A stretch of DNA of 34,105 bases from Oscillospiraceae bacterium (GTDB taxonomy: Bacteria > Bacillota > Clostridia > Oscillospirales > Ruminococcaceae): NCBI GenBank assembly GCA_017415165.1, contig JAFQIY010000036.1, forward strand, positions 1-34,105. The letters are read 5' to 3'. The translations under genes and the position numbers were made by a program. Numbering within the stretch: position 1 is the first letter of the stretch; the number at the start of each line of letters is the position of its first letter. The notes under the pieces were generated by a model. It was not told the DNA's origin. It made no database searches and was given only the letters and a program-made list of their open reading frames with translations. Positions 1-9,067 of the stretch are shown piece by piece.

Positions 1-90
1 GGCGACCAAAGGGCTTTGCCCTTTGGAAACCCACCACCTTTGAAAAGGTGGACGAAACTTTTATAGTCGCTTCGCAACGCTAAAACTATT
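1..90. repeat. Hairpin-mosaic intergenic repeat
   Basis: Several short inverted repeats lie back to back: 6-26 (9-bp stem reading CCAAAGGGC), a CCACCTTT/AAAGGTGG hairpin at about 34-51, and a TCGCTTCGCAACGC-type unit near 67-80. No open frame of note is present. The CCAAAGGG arm recurs at 33767-33790 and the CCACCT/AGGTGG arm recurs near 16931-16970, so this belongs to a family dispersed through the window. Function is unknown. Confidence 0.6.
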
Positions 91-154
91 TGATGCACTA
101 AATTATAATTTACTAATTCACACTTTTGCAGCTATCTACTTTTATTTGTGAATA

Positions 155-190
155 CAAAAAAGAATCGGAAAGCTAATCTTTCCGATTCTT
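155..190 (-). terminator. Rho-independent terminator of the transport operon
   Basis: A perfect 13-bp stem (160-172 with 178-190, 5-nt loop) is followed on the minus strand by a T run (complement of 155-160). It begins about 20 bp after the stop codon of the last permease gene, so it is the natural end of the 12-kb minus-strand operon. Confidence 0.9.
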
Positions 191-211
191 GATTTATTAT
201 TGGGAAAAGTT

Positions 212-1294
212 TTACATACCTGTAAGACCCGAACGTGCGATACCTTCTGTGAAGTATTTCTGCAGGCAGACATACAGCACGAGGATAGGCAGAATGGAGA
301 TAAGACAAGCAGATTCCATCCACACGATAAGCTCACGGATATTAACCTGTGCGTTTGCGTCACCAAAAAGGAGTACCTTCAGGTTTGCGTCCAGGTTTTT
401 CAGTTCAAGAGCGATAGTCTTGTTGTTTACGAAGAACGATGTGGAAACGTAGTAGTCATTCCAGTACCAAACAATTGAGAACAGGAATACTGTAAGGAAT
501 GTTGAACCTGCATTAGGAATCATTACCTTAACGAATGTTTCCAGCGGCTTACAGCCATCAAGTGCAGCAGCGTCCTCAAGCTCCTTAGGCAAGCCCTTGA
601 AGGACTGTCTGAACAGGAAGATGAACAGACCTGCACGCAGACCGTTCGCAGTCAGCGCAGGAAGATACATTGTAAGCGGTGTATCGATAAGGCTGATTGT
701 GCTTCCGAAAATGAGCTTCCAGATACCCAGCGGGTTGAAATAACGGAAGAACATATACTGCGGAATAAGGATAATCTGCGGCGGAACGAGAATCATCATA
801 ATTACAACAAAGAACAGAAGCTTCTTGCCCTTGAATTCGTAACGTGCGAAACCGTAGCCTGTTATTGCGCAGGTTATAACCTGAATAACCGAACAGCCGA
901 TATTCAACACCAGCGTGTTGGTAAGAATTTTCCAGAAGTTGATAGCCTTTACAACATCAGTGATATTGGAAAATGTTATGTGCTTAGGAATCCACATTAC
1001 TGTAGGGTCGTTCATATCCGCTCTTGTACGGAATGCTGTGGAAATCATAAAGATAAGAGGATAGAGAATGATAAAGCAAAGACCGAACACAATTACGGCT
1101 CTGAAAACAGGCCAGACAGCGTCCATAAACTGCTTACGCTTCAGATATTTCTGTTCCTCAGGAGTAAGGCACTCAAGTCTTTTCTTGAAGCGCTCTCTCT
1201 TTTCCCTACGGGTCAGCTTAACCTCGCTGAGAGTAGGGTCCTTCTCTTTTTTCTTAAAGGGAGAGAAACCCTTGTTTGCCATTGTAGACGCCAT
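212..1294 (-). CDS. Carbohydrate ABC transporter permease, MalG type (second pair)
   Basis: Integral membrane subunit of a CUT1-type sugar importer. The 360-aa product has a basic cytoplasmic N-terminal extension of about 60 residues (several Lys/Arg clusters), then about six membrane segments starting at AVIVFGLCFIILYPLIF. The cytoplasmic EAA loop that docks the ATPase is visible as EDAAALDGCKPLETFVKVMIP. The ATG is preceded by GGAGGGGAG at good spacing. It lies 15 bp downstream of its MalF-type partner and is the last gene of the operon. No ATPase gene is present in the window, which suggests a shared MsmX-like ATPase (inference). Substrate is not deducible from the sequence. Confidence 0.92.
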   Translation of the reverse strand: MASTMANKGFSPFKKKEKDPTLSEVKLTRREKRERFKKRLECLTPEEQKYLKRKQFMDAVWPVFRAVIVFGLCFIILYPLIFMISTAFRTRADMNDPTVMWIPKHITFSNITDVVKAINFWKILTNTLVLNIGCSVIQVITCAITGYGFARYEFKGKKLLFFVVIMMILVPPQIILIPQYMFFRYFNPLGIWKLIFGSTISLIDTPLTMYLPALTANGLRAGLFIFLFRQSFKGLPKELEDAAALDGCKPLETFVKVMIPNAGSTFLTVFLFSIVWYWNDYYVSTSFFVNNKTIALELKNLDANLKVLLFGDANAQVNIRELIVWMESACLISILPILVLYVCLQKYFTEGIARSGLTGM

Positions 1295-1309
1295 AAATTT
1301 CTCCCCTCC

Positions 1310-2245
1310 TTAATCGTCGTACCAGACGAGCTTGTTCATTACAGCGAAAATAATACCAAGAACTACAAGAACAATACCGAAGTAGCTCCACGCCATAGCA
1401 GCGGAGTAACCGTATTTCCATTCGCTCTGTACACTGAGCAGACGTTCCATTACCTGGTTGGTCGGGTCAGTAAATGTGTCAACAACTGTATAAACGATGT
1501 TAACAAGAATCATCGGGGAAATGTAAGGAAGAGTAATCTTCCAGAAGAATTCCCAGGATGTTGCACCCTCGATAGCAGCAGCTTCCTTAGCGGAAGACGG
1601 GATACCCTGAAGTGCTGAAAGGAAAATAAGAATCTGAATACCGCACTTCCAAACCAGGTTAAGGATATCGGAAGTGATAGTTGTAAGCAGTTCAGTAAAC
1701 TTAGAGCCGAAGCCGTAGATACCGATGAATTCCAGCAGCTGGTCAACCATATCCGCTTCGAACATTGTTGAGAACTGTGCAGCGTCGCTGTTACCGCCTG
1801 TATCAAGGTCGCCTGTGATGATAGCATACACAGGACCTGTAGCGATGATAACAGGAAGGAAGAATACAGCTCTTGCAAAAGTTCTTCCTCTGAACTTCTG
1901 ATTGATGATAATCGCAACAAACAGAGAGAAAATTACGATAATCGGAAGGTTAAGAGCCATATCGCCGAGAACCTCTACAAGATACTGTCTGTAGTTAGGG
2001 TCGGTCATAAAAGCGTTCTTATAGTTGAGGAAAATGTTTGTCTTTTCCTCGCCGCCGACTCTCTCAACGAGAGGCTTGATGTCGAGATAACCTGTTTCAG
2101 GTGTTACCGTATGGAAAGAGTAGTAAAACGACTGGAAAAGCGGAACGATGAAGAACATCAGCGCACCAACAAACCACAGTGCGATAAATCCGTAGCCGTA
2201 AAGACCTTTTTTCTTTTCATAGGACATATTTCTAAGACTTGTCAT
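1310..2245 (-). CDS. Sugar ABC transporter permease, MalF/UgpA type (second pair)
   Basis: Membrane subunit of 311 aa that should pair with the downstream MalG-type protein. About six membrane segments are seen, the first being GFIALWFVGALMFFIVPLF, and the EAA loop reads KEAAAIEGATSWEFFWKITLP. Between the first two helices lies an extracytoplasmic stretch containing ETGYLDIKPLVERVGGEEK, and another soluble insertion (about residues 150-190) precedes the EAA loop. The ATG overlaps the stop of the upstream DUF5696 gene by one base (TGATG), and a GGAGGT ribosome site lies inside that gene, so the two are translationally coupled. This coupling ties the second permease pair to the DUF5696 protein. 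Confidence 0.92.
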   Translation of the reverse strand: MTSLRNMSYEKKKGLYGYGFIALWFVGALMFFIVPLFQSFYYSFHTVTPETGYLDIKPLVERVGGEEKTNIFLNYKNAFMTDPNYRQYLVEVLGDMALNLPIIVIFSLFVAIIINQKFRGRTFARAVFFLPVIIATGPVYAIITGDLDTGGNSDAAQFSTMFEADMVDQLLEFIGIYGFGSKFTELLTTITSDILNLVWKCGIQILIFLSALQGIPSSAKEAAAIEGATSWEFFWKITLPYISPMILVNIVYTVVDTFTDPTNQVMERLLSVQSEWKYGYSAAMAWSYFGIVLVVLGIIFAVMNKLVWYDD

Positions 2246-4533
2246 CAGCCGATTACCTCCTTTCCGATGTAGTCATAAATGCTGGTTGTTTTACCGTTAA
2301 CCTCAACGGTTCTTGCTTCGAGGTCAACAACAGTCTTTGTACCGTTTTCGTACACAGTTTCAATCTTTGTGTCGGAAAGAATGTTGTACTCTGTAATTGT
2401 AGAACCTGCTGTCTTTGAGAGAACTTCTTCCGCAAACTTGTAGCAAGCAGCAGCATCCTCAAGCCAGTATTCATAGTTAGCGTAGTAATACTTGTCGTAA
2501 CGTGTGTCCTTGAGCTCGTCAGCAGATTCAGCAACGAGGTCAAATCTGAGGTTTGTACCTGTTGCAAGTGCACGGAGCACAAGGTCAGCAACCTGAGCGT
2601 CGCCGTTTACAGCTGTTGTGGAAACAGGCTTGAGACCGCTCATAACAATCTGATAGAATGGGATTTCCTGGTCGAACACGTCAAACTTACTGGAGTTGAG
2701 CGGAACATTGGAAATGTGGTCAACGTACTTGAGGACGTAAGCATTTGCGCCGTCTGCAAGGATTGAACCAACAGAGCCCTTCAGCTCCTCAAGGTAAGTC
2801 TGGAGGTTATACTTGAACATTTCTCTGGAAACGGACTTTCTGCCGTAGTCGCCGTAGATTACGGTTGTAGCGCTGCCGAGGGAAATGTTGCTGATACCAG
2901 CCTTGCTGTAGCTCTTTGCAAGGTTGTTGAACATCTTCTCATACTTTCTCGGGCTGAGAAGTGAGATAGCGTCATAGAACTGATTTTCAACGCCGTGAGC
3001 AAGGTCGTATTCAATCTGTCTGGAGTAAGCGTTGGAAACTCTGATTGCTGTATCGGTCATTGTGAAGTAGCCGTTACCTGACTCGAATGTAAGGTTGTCA
3101 ACGCCAGGATAAAGAGCAATGCCGTTTTCCTCAGCATATTTCTTGAGCTCCTTGAAATCCTTGTTGCCGCCGAGCTTGGAAGCAGGCTTAGCCTTGTCAG
3201 CAACCTTTTCCTTGATGTCAGCAGTTGTCCACTGGTTGTAGTTGACAACCATATCGTCAACGCCGAGCTCCTTGAGCTTTTCAAGGATTGTCTTAGCTTC
3301 CTCGAAGGAAGTAGTTTCGTGCTGCATCATTACAGGGAAACCGAGAACAGTTTCCTGCTTCATTACCGCACCATAGAAGTCGATGTAGAGTGCGGACTTG
3401 TCAGCAGCAGCGGACTTTGTAACACCCTGGTTCTTTGTAAGGTAATTTCTGTAGCTGTCAGCAATATCAACATAGTTGATATCGGACTTATCAGCATTTG
3501 ATACAGGATAGTATCTTACTTCAACCTCAGGAACAAGAATGCCTCTCTTTTCATAAACAGCAAGCGGGTTAGCGTCGCCGCCCATAAGGTATTCGTCATC
3601 TGTTCTGATTTCAAAATCGAAGTAGCAAGCGTTGTAGCTGGTCTTTTCCTGACCTGTAACATATGCGTTGATTGTTGCGCAGGTGTCGCCCTTGTCAGCA
3701 ACAACCATCATACCGCTGTTGCCCTTTACGATACCGTACATAGGAAGGTAAACGTTCTGAGTTACAGCAGGCTTTGTAGTTTCGACAGGAGTAATATTTC
3801 TGCCGTAAACTTCACCCTTATAAGTCTTATAGTTCATCTTGCCGTTGTTGAAATTGATTATTGCGCCGCTTCCGTCAGGAACAACGTAGTAACCCTTTTC
3901 AGTAGGCTCAGCTGCACCGAAAGCACCCATAAGAACGAGGTTTGTAACAATCTTGTCGGGGTCTTCTTCAACAATCTGCTTTGTGTCAACACTTACGCCG
4001 AGGTAATCGTCGTGAAGTGTGTACTTTACAGGAACAGTTATTGAAGCGTTTCCGTATTTATATGTAAGTTCAAGTCCGTCAGAAGCCTTCTTCACGGAAA
4101 CCTTGCACTTAACCTTCTGGTCAGCACTGTTCTGTGCAGTAGTGCTTCTTCTTGAAGGCTGAGCGAAAGTCATAGTCATAGAGGACTTCAGCTTTGTCTT
4201 CTGAGCAGCCTTACCTGCAGCAGCGTCAACATTGATAGGATTTGACCACCACACCTCGCCTGTTGTCTTGTCAACGAGTGCGATGTTACCCTTCTTGTTG
4301 TAATATAAAGCCATTTTGCCGTTTTCGACAGCAAGCTCCATTTCAGCCAATGCCTGGTCGTCAGTAATAAGAGGTTCCTCAGTGCTCATTGCATATGAGG
4401 AGCTTTCCTCTTCTGAAGAAGCGTCTGAAGCAGTATCAGCAGCATCTTCTGAGCTTACAGGCAGGGCACACAGAGGCACCATCAAAGCCACGCAGCAGAG
4501 GCAGGCAAGCAGCTTTTTAAACCTTTTCTGCAT
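2245..4533 (-). CDS. Secreted DUF5696-family protein
   Basis: A 762-aa exported protein resembling the DUF5696 family found beside sugar ABC transporters in Firmicutes; I know of no assigned biochemical activity. It begins MQKRFKKLLACLCCVALMVPL, a signal peptide, followed by a Ser/Glu/Asp-rich linker (about residues 28-55). Residues about 60-380 look beta-rich (KTTGEVWWSNP, YVVPDGSGAIINF). Residues about 385-650 alternate strands and helices like a TIM-barrel glycosidase (DDMVVNYNQWT, ALYPGVDNLTF, VSTTAVNGD), but no catalytic pair can be named with confidence. ATG 4533 is preferred over GTG 4548 because GGTGA sits about 9 nt upstream of it. It could be a glycan-processing or glycan-binding partner of the importer. 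Confidence 0.82.
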   Translation of the reverse strand: MQKRFKKLLACLCCVALMVPLCALPVSSEDAADTASDASSEEESSSYAMSTEEPLITDDQALAEMELAVENGKMALYYNKKGNIALVDKTTGEVWWSNPINVDAAAGKAAQKTKLKSSMTMTFAQPSRRSTTAQNSADQKVKCKVSVKKASDGLELTYKYGNASITVPVKYTLHDDYLGVSVDTKQIVEEDPDKIVTNLVLMGAFGAAEPTEKGYYVVPDGSGAIINFNNGKMNYKTYKGEVYGRNITPVETTKPAVTQNVYLPMYGIVKGNSGMMVVADKGDTCATINAYVTGQEKTSYNACYFDFEIRTDDEYLMGGDANPLAVYEKRGILVPEVEVRYYPVSNADKSDINYVDIADSYRNYLTKNQGVTKSAAADKSALYIDFYGAVMKQETVLGFPVMMQHETTSFEEAKTILEKLKELGVDDMVVNYNQWTTADIKEKVADKAKPASKLGGNKDFKELKKYAEENGIALYPGVDNLTFESGNGYFTMTDTAIRVSNAYSRQIEYDLAHGVENQFYDAISLLSPRKYEKMFNNLAKSYSKAGISNISLGSATTVIYGDYGRKSVSREMFKYNLQTYLEELKGSVGSILADGANAYVLKYVDHISNVPLNSSKFDVFDQEIPFYQIVMSGLKPVSTTAVNGDAQVADLVLRALATGTNLRFDLVAESADELKDTRYDKYYYANYEYWLEDAAACYKFAEEVLSKTAGSTITEYNILSDTKIETVYENGTKTVVDLEARTVEVNGKTTSIYDYIGKEVIG

Positions 4534-4565
4534 TCTATATTTCACCACTTTTCGTTTTTAGTATT

Positions 4566-5195
4566 TTAAACTCTGAATCTGTAGGACAGCTCTGTGTAAA
4601 TGGAAAGGATAAAGATGATAACCTGCTGGAACAGTGTAAGAAGAAGTACGAGCAGGAACAGGATAGCAACCATTGCCGCAATTGTCAGCAGCATAAGTGC
4701 AATAGTCTTTCCGAACGAGAACTGATGTACAGCCTTTATTCCCGAAATAAGGAGAATGAACGACCAGCAAGTACCGATAATTTCGATAGACTGGATAAAT
4801 ACATATTCGTCCTTGATAAGGAAATGTGACATTACTGTACCGATAAGGTAGCCTGCAATGTACGGAACAAGTGCATAAGCGGAGTTGATGAAGATATTCT
4901 TCATTGTACCCTCGCCGTCAAAGAGCGTACACATTGCCCAGTTTGCAACTACCCACGTACCGAAGATAATAAAGCTCTTGAAGATGTACGGTACGATGTT
5001 GAAGATTTTGTCATAATCAGAGTAATACTGAAAACCGTAAAGTCTGCTGTAAGCAACCTGCTGAATAAAGAGCAGGCATACGATAAAGAACGCAATTCTC
5101 ATAGAACCGCCCTTTTTCCAGCGCAGGTCCTCAAAGCCCTCAAAAGGGTGAGTAACAACGTGTTTAACGAATTGTCCCTTTGTCAAATCCAGCAT
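4566..5195 (-). CDS. YIP1-family integral membrane protein
   Basis: A 209-aa protein with about five hydrophobic segments (for example MRIAFFIVCLLFIQQVAY, FKSFIIFGTWVVANWAMC and IALMLLTIAAMVAILFLL), fitting the bacterial YIP1 membrane family. The N-terminus (MLDLTKGQFVKHVVTHPFEG) is cytoplasm-like and contains the short Phe-Glu-Gly-Phe-Glu stretch typical of such proteins. ATG 5195 lies one base after the TAA of the upstream NHL/TPR gene and is preceded by GGGTGGTG; a GTG at 5207 inside that gene is less likely. Molecular role is unknown. The tight packing suggests it acts with the NHL/TPR and DUF5696 proteins, perhaps as a membrane partner or assembly factor (inference). Confidence 0.85.
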   Translation of the reverse strand: MLDLTKGQFVKHVVTHPFEGFEDLRWKKGGSMRIAFFIVCLLFIQQVAYSRLYGFQYYSDYDKIFNIVPYIFKSFIIFGTWVVANWAMCTLFDGEGTMKNIFINSAYALVPYIAGYLIGTVMSHFLIKDEYVFIQSIEIIGTCWSFILLISGIKAVHQFSFGKTIALMLLTIAAMVAILFLLVLLLTLFQQVIIFILSIYTELSYRFRV

Positions 5196-5196
5196 A

Positions 5197-6957
5197 TTAC
5201 ACACCACCCTTTCTGCGTCTTCTTTCCCAAGGGTAAACTATCTTGCCCTTTTTGCGGAAATGCTTATAAACGAAACCAAGAATTACAAGTATAACAATAA
5301 CAATTATACACTTCATATAATTAGCCTTGAGCCACAAGTCTCTGTAGCCCTCAAACGCTCTGTTGTAGCGGTCACGGCTGATGGAGATTTCGAAATACTC
5401 CATAGCTTCCTCGTACTCATACTTGTTGTAGAGTGCGTTACCGATACCGATATAAGCACGGCGGTAGTTACCGTCATACTTCAGAACATTCTGCCAAGGC
5501 TCGAGGGACTCCTCATAAAGACCGTCATTATAGAGGTTAGCAGCCTCAGTAACGATTTCACCGAAAATTGTTCTTGTGAAGATTGTAATGTTATCCTTGA
5601 TTGAGTCAACAACATAAAGGTGATTGTCGTAGCTTTCGATTGCTGTAGCGGATTCAAACAGACCAAGCTGATTTCCCTTTCCGCCTACGATGAACAGCAG
5701 CCAGCATTCCTTGTCGTACTGGAAAATACGTCCGTGCTGGAAGTCAAGAATATTCAGCTCGCCGTTAGGACCGAGGTCGATGTCGGTAAGGCTGGAATTC
5801 TTTGCATAGATTGAGTAGTATGCAGGAGGAATATCACCGAAGGTCATATCTGCTGCACCGAGGGAGTCGAGAATGTTGTCGCCTCTTGGGTTAAGCTTCT
5901 TAACGAGGTCGGTTGTAGTTTCCTGCGAATCTGTAACGGTGAAGATAAATCCGTCATCGTCGATATCGAAGTTGGAGAAGCCGATAGGAGTCTGCTTTGT
6001 GGAACGGTCTCTCTGTTCAGCAGTAGAAATGAGGTCCCAGAAAGCATTTGCGAGAACTTCAGCAGTCTGTTCAACGCGGTTAGCGCCGTAGAAGCCGAGG
6101 AATTCGCCCTGAGAGTTGAACATTACCGCACCCTTTGTCTGAGACTTTACAACAACGTAAACATTGCCTGCCTTGTCAACAAGCACCTTGCTTGGGTTGT
6201 AAGTAAGAGACTGGTCGTAAAGTGCGTCTGTAGGCTTACCGAAAAGTCTGTCGATGTTGCCCTCTGTATCGCACTTGATTACACGGTCGTTTTCAGTGTC
6301 ACAGATATACACATAGCCTGTGTACTGGTCAACATAAACGCCTGTAGGCTTTGCAAGAGTAGCAGACATACCGCCTGTTGCAGTAGGCGAAGTTCCATCA
6401 AAATAAATTGGAATTCTGTCACCGCCTGAAATTCCGACAGTACCTGAAATTTTTACAAATCTTTCTTCAATCTTAGCCTGTGTTTTAGCGCCTGTTTTAG
6501 TAAGTACATCAAACTTTGAACTTGACTTATCATAAACAAGCACATAATCACCAGCCTCAAGAGGAATTGTATTTTCTTCAAGCGAGTCACTCAATGCGTT
6601 ATCATCAATTGTAATCTCTTTAACCATTGAGTCGCTGTACTTGAATTCCTTCATTTCCTTCTTGAAGTTGAAATCAAGGTCAGTAATAACAATTCTGTTG
6701 TTGCCCTTATCTGCTATGTACATAAGTTCATCGTGTGAAATGAACAGGTCGGCAGGTTCATTCAATGCGCCGCAGCCGATGGTGTTGCCATCCACATATT
6801 TTTCAGCGGTGTAGCCTGCCTGAGAAGCAACAGCGTCACCCCATCTGTCATAGCTGTAAGGGTCATATGTTTCCAGCGCGGAGGTATTTACCGCAAGCAC
6901 GGAAATACTGAGTGCCGCCGCTGAAATAAGCGAAGTAAGCTTTTTCAAGCCTGACAT
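5197..6957 (-). CDS. Membrane-anchored NHL-repeat/TPR protein
   Basis: A 586-aa protein that appears extracytoplasmic: signal peptide MSGLKKLTSLISAAALSISV, then an NHL-type beta-propeller over about residues 55-455. Blades are visible as GALNEPADLFISHDELMYIAD, AKPTGVYVDQYTGYVYICDTE, YNPSKVLVDKAGNVYVVV and LTDIDLGPNGELNILD. Two TPR-like helix pairs follow (about 465-535, including AYIGIGNALYNKYEYEEAM). It ends with one transmembrane helix (CIIVIVILVILGFVY) and a basic tail KKGKIVYPWERRRRKGG. The propeller and TPR would therefore sit outside and the charged tail inside. Probable role is a scaffold or ligand sensor for the sugar system; no enzymatic motif is seen. A BLAST or structural match to characterised NHL receptors would decide. 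Confidence 0.85.
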   Translation of the reverse strand: MSGLKKLTSLISAAALSISVLAVNTSALETYDPYSYDRWGDAVASQAGYTAEKYVDGNTIGCGALNEPADLFISHDELMYIADKGNNRIVITDLDFNFKKEMKEFKYSDSMVKEITIDDNALSDSLEENTIPLEAGDYVLVYDKSSSKFDVLTKTGAKTQAKIEERFVKISGTVGISGGDRIPIYFDGTSPTATGGMSATLAKPTGVYVDQYTGYVYICDTENDRVIKCDTEGNIDRLFGKPTDALYDQSLTYNPSKVLVDKAGNVYVVVKSQTKGAVMFNSQGEFLGFYGANRVEQTAEVLANAFWDLISTAEQRDRSTKQTPIGFSNFDIDDDGFIFTVTDSQETTTDLVKKLNPRGDNILDSLGAADMTFGDIPPAYYSIYAKNSSLTDIDLGPNGELNILDFQHGRIFQYDKECWLLFIVGGKGNQLGLFESATAIESYDNHLYVVDSIKDNITIFTRTIFGEIVTEAANLYNDGLYEESLEPWQNVLKYDGNYRRAYIGIGNALYNKYEYEEAMEYFEISISRDRYNRAFEGYRDLWLKANYMKCIIVIVILVILGFVYKHFRKKGKIVYPWERRRRKGGV

Positions 6958-7021
6958 ATTATCCCTCCATAAATCAAATTTAAATCAGTTCCAAATAATA
7001 CTTTATTCGTTACACAAACCG

Positions 7022-7062
7022 CGATGTTTTTCGTTTTGCGTCAGCAAAGCGGAAAACTCGGA
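7022..7062 (-). repeat. CCGAGT-hairpin-ACATCG intergenic element, copy 1
   Basis: On the minus strand a CCGAGT block, an imperfect hairpin around GCTTTGCTGACGC and an ACATCG block follow the first permease pair. The same two flanking blocks around a different hairpin occur at 20107-20137 after rny and 26932-26962 after grpE, each time directly downstream of a gene stop. Confidence 0.55.
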
Positions 7063-7093
7063 GACTAAAAAAATCCGAAGAATTTTTTTAGTC
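7063..7093 (-). terminator. AT-rich hairpin at the end of the first permease pair
   Basis: A perfect 12-bp stem (7063-7074 with 7082-7093) overlaps the stop codon of the permease gene. It divides the operon into an SBP-permease half and an NHL-YIP1-DUF5696-permease half. The stem is mostly A-T with few G-C pairs and no clean T tract beyond the stem, so partial termination or a processing/stability site is as likely as full termination. Confidence 0.45.
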
Positions 7094-8059
7094 TTTCATT
7101 CCGGCGTGCGCCATAGTTTCCATAACGTTACTCTGGGCAGCGATGAAGATAGCAAGCGGCGGAATCATAAGTACAACTGCGGAAGCCGCAATCGCACCCT
7201 GACGAGCGATACCTGCTGCAGCAATCTGCTGAACAACAGTCGGAATAGTCTTGAGTGCTTCATCGTATACGAGTGAACCACCGTTGGAGTTCCAAGCCGC
7301 CTGGAACTGGAAGATGATAATTGTCATTACAGCAGGTTTGGAGTTCGGCATTACGATACCCCAGCAGATACGCATAAGACCTGCACCGTCCACCTTAGCC
7401 GCTTCAATCATAGCGTCAGGAATTGTACTAACGCTCTGAATCATAAGGTAAAGACCCATAGAGGAAGCGATAAGAGGGAGGATAAGAGCGGAGTAAGTAT
7501 TAATCATACCCAGCTTAGCCATTACGATATACTGCATAATATATGTAACCTGGCTGTTGAAAAGGAGGGCGATAACAACAATCTTGTTGATAATCTTTGC
7601 GCCCGGGAAGCGGCACTTTGCAAGTACGAAACCTGCTGTACAAGCAAAGAGCACGTGAAGAACGGTTGCAGCAACAGTAACGAAGATACTGTTGAACACG
7701 TTTCTTGAGAAAGGAACCCACGAGTTGTTGGCAACAACGAAAAGGTCCTTGAAGTTGTCAAAAGTAGGGTCCATCGCATAAAGACGAGGCGGCATAATGA
7801 AGATTTCATTTACCGGCTTGATGGAAGTTACAATTGCAATGTAAATCGGCAGGAGCATAAACAAGCCGAGGAGTGAGAGGAAAACGAAAATACCGATGTC
7901 GTTCTTCCAGCTCTTACCAACCTGTTTGTTAGTACCCTTGGATTTTTCCATCTTGCGATGTTCTTTTTCGCGCCTTTTTCTCAGAGCTTCAAGAGCAGCG
8001 GCGTTTTCAGCCTCAATCTGAGCAGCAATCTGAGATGGCTTAAGTTCTTTTTTAGCCAT
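7088..8059 (-). CDS. Carbohydrate ABC transporter permease, MalG type (first pair)
   Basis: A 323-aa membrane subunit of a CUT1-type importer. A charged cytoplasmic N-terminal region of about 48 residues (KELKPSQIAAQIEAENAAAL, then a KRREKEHRK cluster) precedes about six membrane helices. The EAA loop reads IEAAKVDGAGLMRICWGIVMP. GAGGTGAGGA precedes the ATG. It lies 22 bp after its MalF-type partner and two genes after the solute-binding protein, so these three form the core importer. The residue pattern is of the YtcP/LplC-like branch of sugar permeases. The transported sugar cannot be read from the sequence. Confidence 0.93.
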   Translation of the reverse strand: MAKKELKPSQIAAQIEAENAAALEALRKRREKEHRKMEKSKGTNKQVGKSWKNDIGIFVFLSLLGLFMLLPIYIAIVTSIKPVNEIFIMPPRLYAMDPTFDNFKDLFVVANNSWVPFSRNVFNSIFVTVAATVLHVLFACTAGFVLAKCRFPGAKIINKIVVIALLFNSQVTYIMQYIVMAKLGMINTYSALILPLIASSMGLYLMIQSVSTIPDAMIEAAKVDGAGLMRICWGIVMPNSKPAVMTIIIFQFQAAWNSNGGSLVYDEALKTIPTVVQQIAAAGIARQGAIAASAVVLMIPPLAIFIAAQSNVMETMAHAGMKD

Positions 8060-8081
8060 TATGTATTCCTCACCTCGTTTC

Positions 8082-9047
8082 TCAGTTCATATACTTGCCG
8101 AGCAGCTTGCCTATGAGATTGTTACAAATCAGCATAGCAAGGAACAGGACAAAGCAGATAGCGGAAGAGTAACCCATTTCGTAACGGATCCAACCATAGT
8201 CGAAAGCGTGAGTCATAATGGTGTGTACCTTGTAGTCTGTGGACGGGAAGCCTGCGAGGCTACGTCCTACAATATCAACAGTAAATGCGGATACAATCTG
8301 CATTACAGCAGCGAACATAAGCTGCGGACCCATAGAAGGGATTGTAATGAAGATAAGCTCCTGCCATCTGTTGCTGATACCTTCGATAGCACCTGCTTCA
8401 TACATCGCCTTGTCGATACCCTGGAAGCCTGCACGCATAGCAAGGAAGCCTGCGCCCATAGATACCCACAGCTGAACGATGATTACGCAGATAAGAACGT
8501 AATTTGCGTCAGTGAGCCACTGGATAGCAGCTGTTGTGATACCGAGGGAAGTAAGTGCAGCGTTGAGGTAACCGTATGTATCACCTGAGAAGATGAGCTG
8601 CCATACGAAGTAGATGTTACCAGCCATAGACGGTGCATAGAAAATAAGTGTGAAGACTGTTTTCAGTACAGGATGAAGCTCATTGATGAGCCAAGCAAGG
8701 AAGAAGCTGAGCACATAGCTGAGCGGACCTGTAAAGATAGCGAAAATAAGTGTTGTTCTGATAGCGCCGATGAACACGTCGTCCTCAAGGAACATTGTGT
8801 AATAGTTCTGGAATCCGACAAACTTCGGCGGAAAATGTGCCATATCGAAGTCAGTAAAGCCGATAGGCAGTGACATACAAACAGGAACTATAGTAAACAC
8901 GAGGAAGAAAATCATAAATGGTGCCAGCATAATGTAGCACATTTTGTTTCTCTTCATTTCATGCCAGGTATAACTCCATCTTTCTTTAAAGGACATCTTA
9001 CGCTCGTTAGGCAGTAAAATTTCCTTCTTCTGAGTTTCAGCAGCCAA
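8082..9047 (-). CDS. Sugar ABC transporter permease, MalF type (first pair)
   Basis: A membrane subunit of about 321 aa that should heterodimerise with the adjacent MalG-type protein. Six membrane helices are evident, beginning MCYIMLAPFMIFFLVFTIVP, and the EAA loop is YEAGAIEGISNRWQELIFITIP. Start choice matters: no ATG lies near the front. TTG 9047 (Leu-Ala-Ala-Glu-Thr-Gln in the frame) is the best start because GGAGGGG at 9053-9059 is spaced correctly, whereas a TTG at 9062 lies upstream of that site. An ATG 24 codons further in has only a weak ribosome site. The gene starts about 20 bp after the solute-binding protein stop. Confidence 0.88.
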   Translation of the reverse strand: MAAETQKKEILLPNERKMSFKERWSYTWHEMKRNKMCYIMLAPFMIFFLVFTIVPVCMSLPIGFTDFDMAHFPPKFVGFQNYYTMFLEDDVFIGAIRTTLIFAIFTGPLSYVLSFFLAWLINELHPVLKTVFTLIFYAPSMAGNIYFVWQLIFSGDTYGYLNAALTSLGITTAAIQWLTDANYVLICVIIVQLWVSMGAGFLAMRAGFQGIDKAMYEAGAIEGISNRWQELIFITIPSMGPQLMFAAVMQIVSAFTVDIVGRSLAGFPSTDYKVHTIMTHAFDYGWIRYEMGYSSAICFVLFLAMLICNNLIGKLLGKYMN

Positions 9048-9067
9048 AGGTTTCCCCTCCAATCAAG

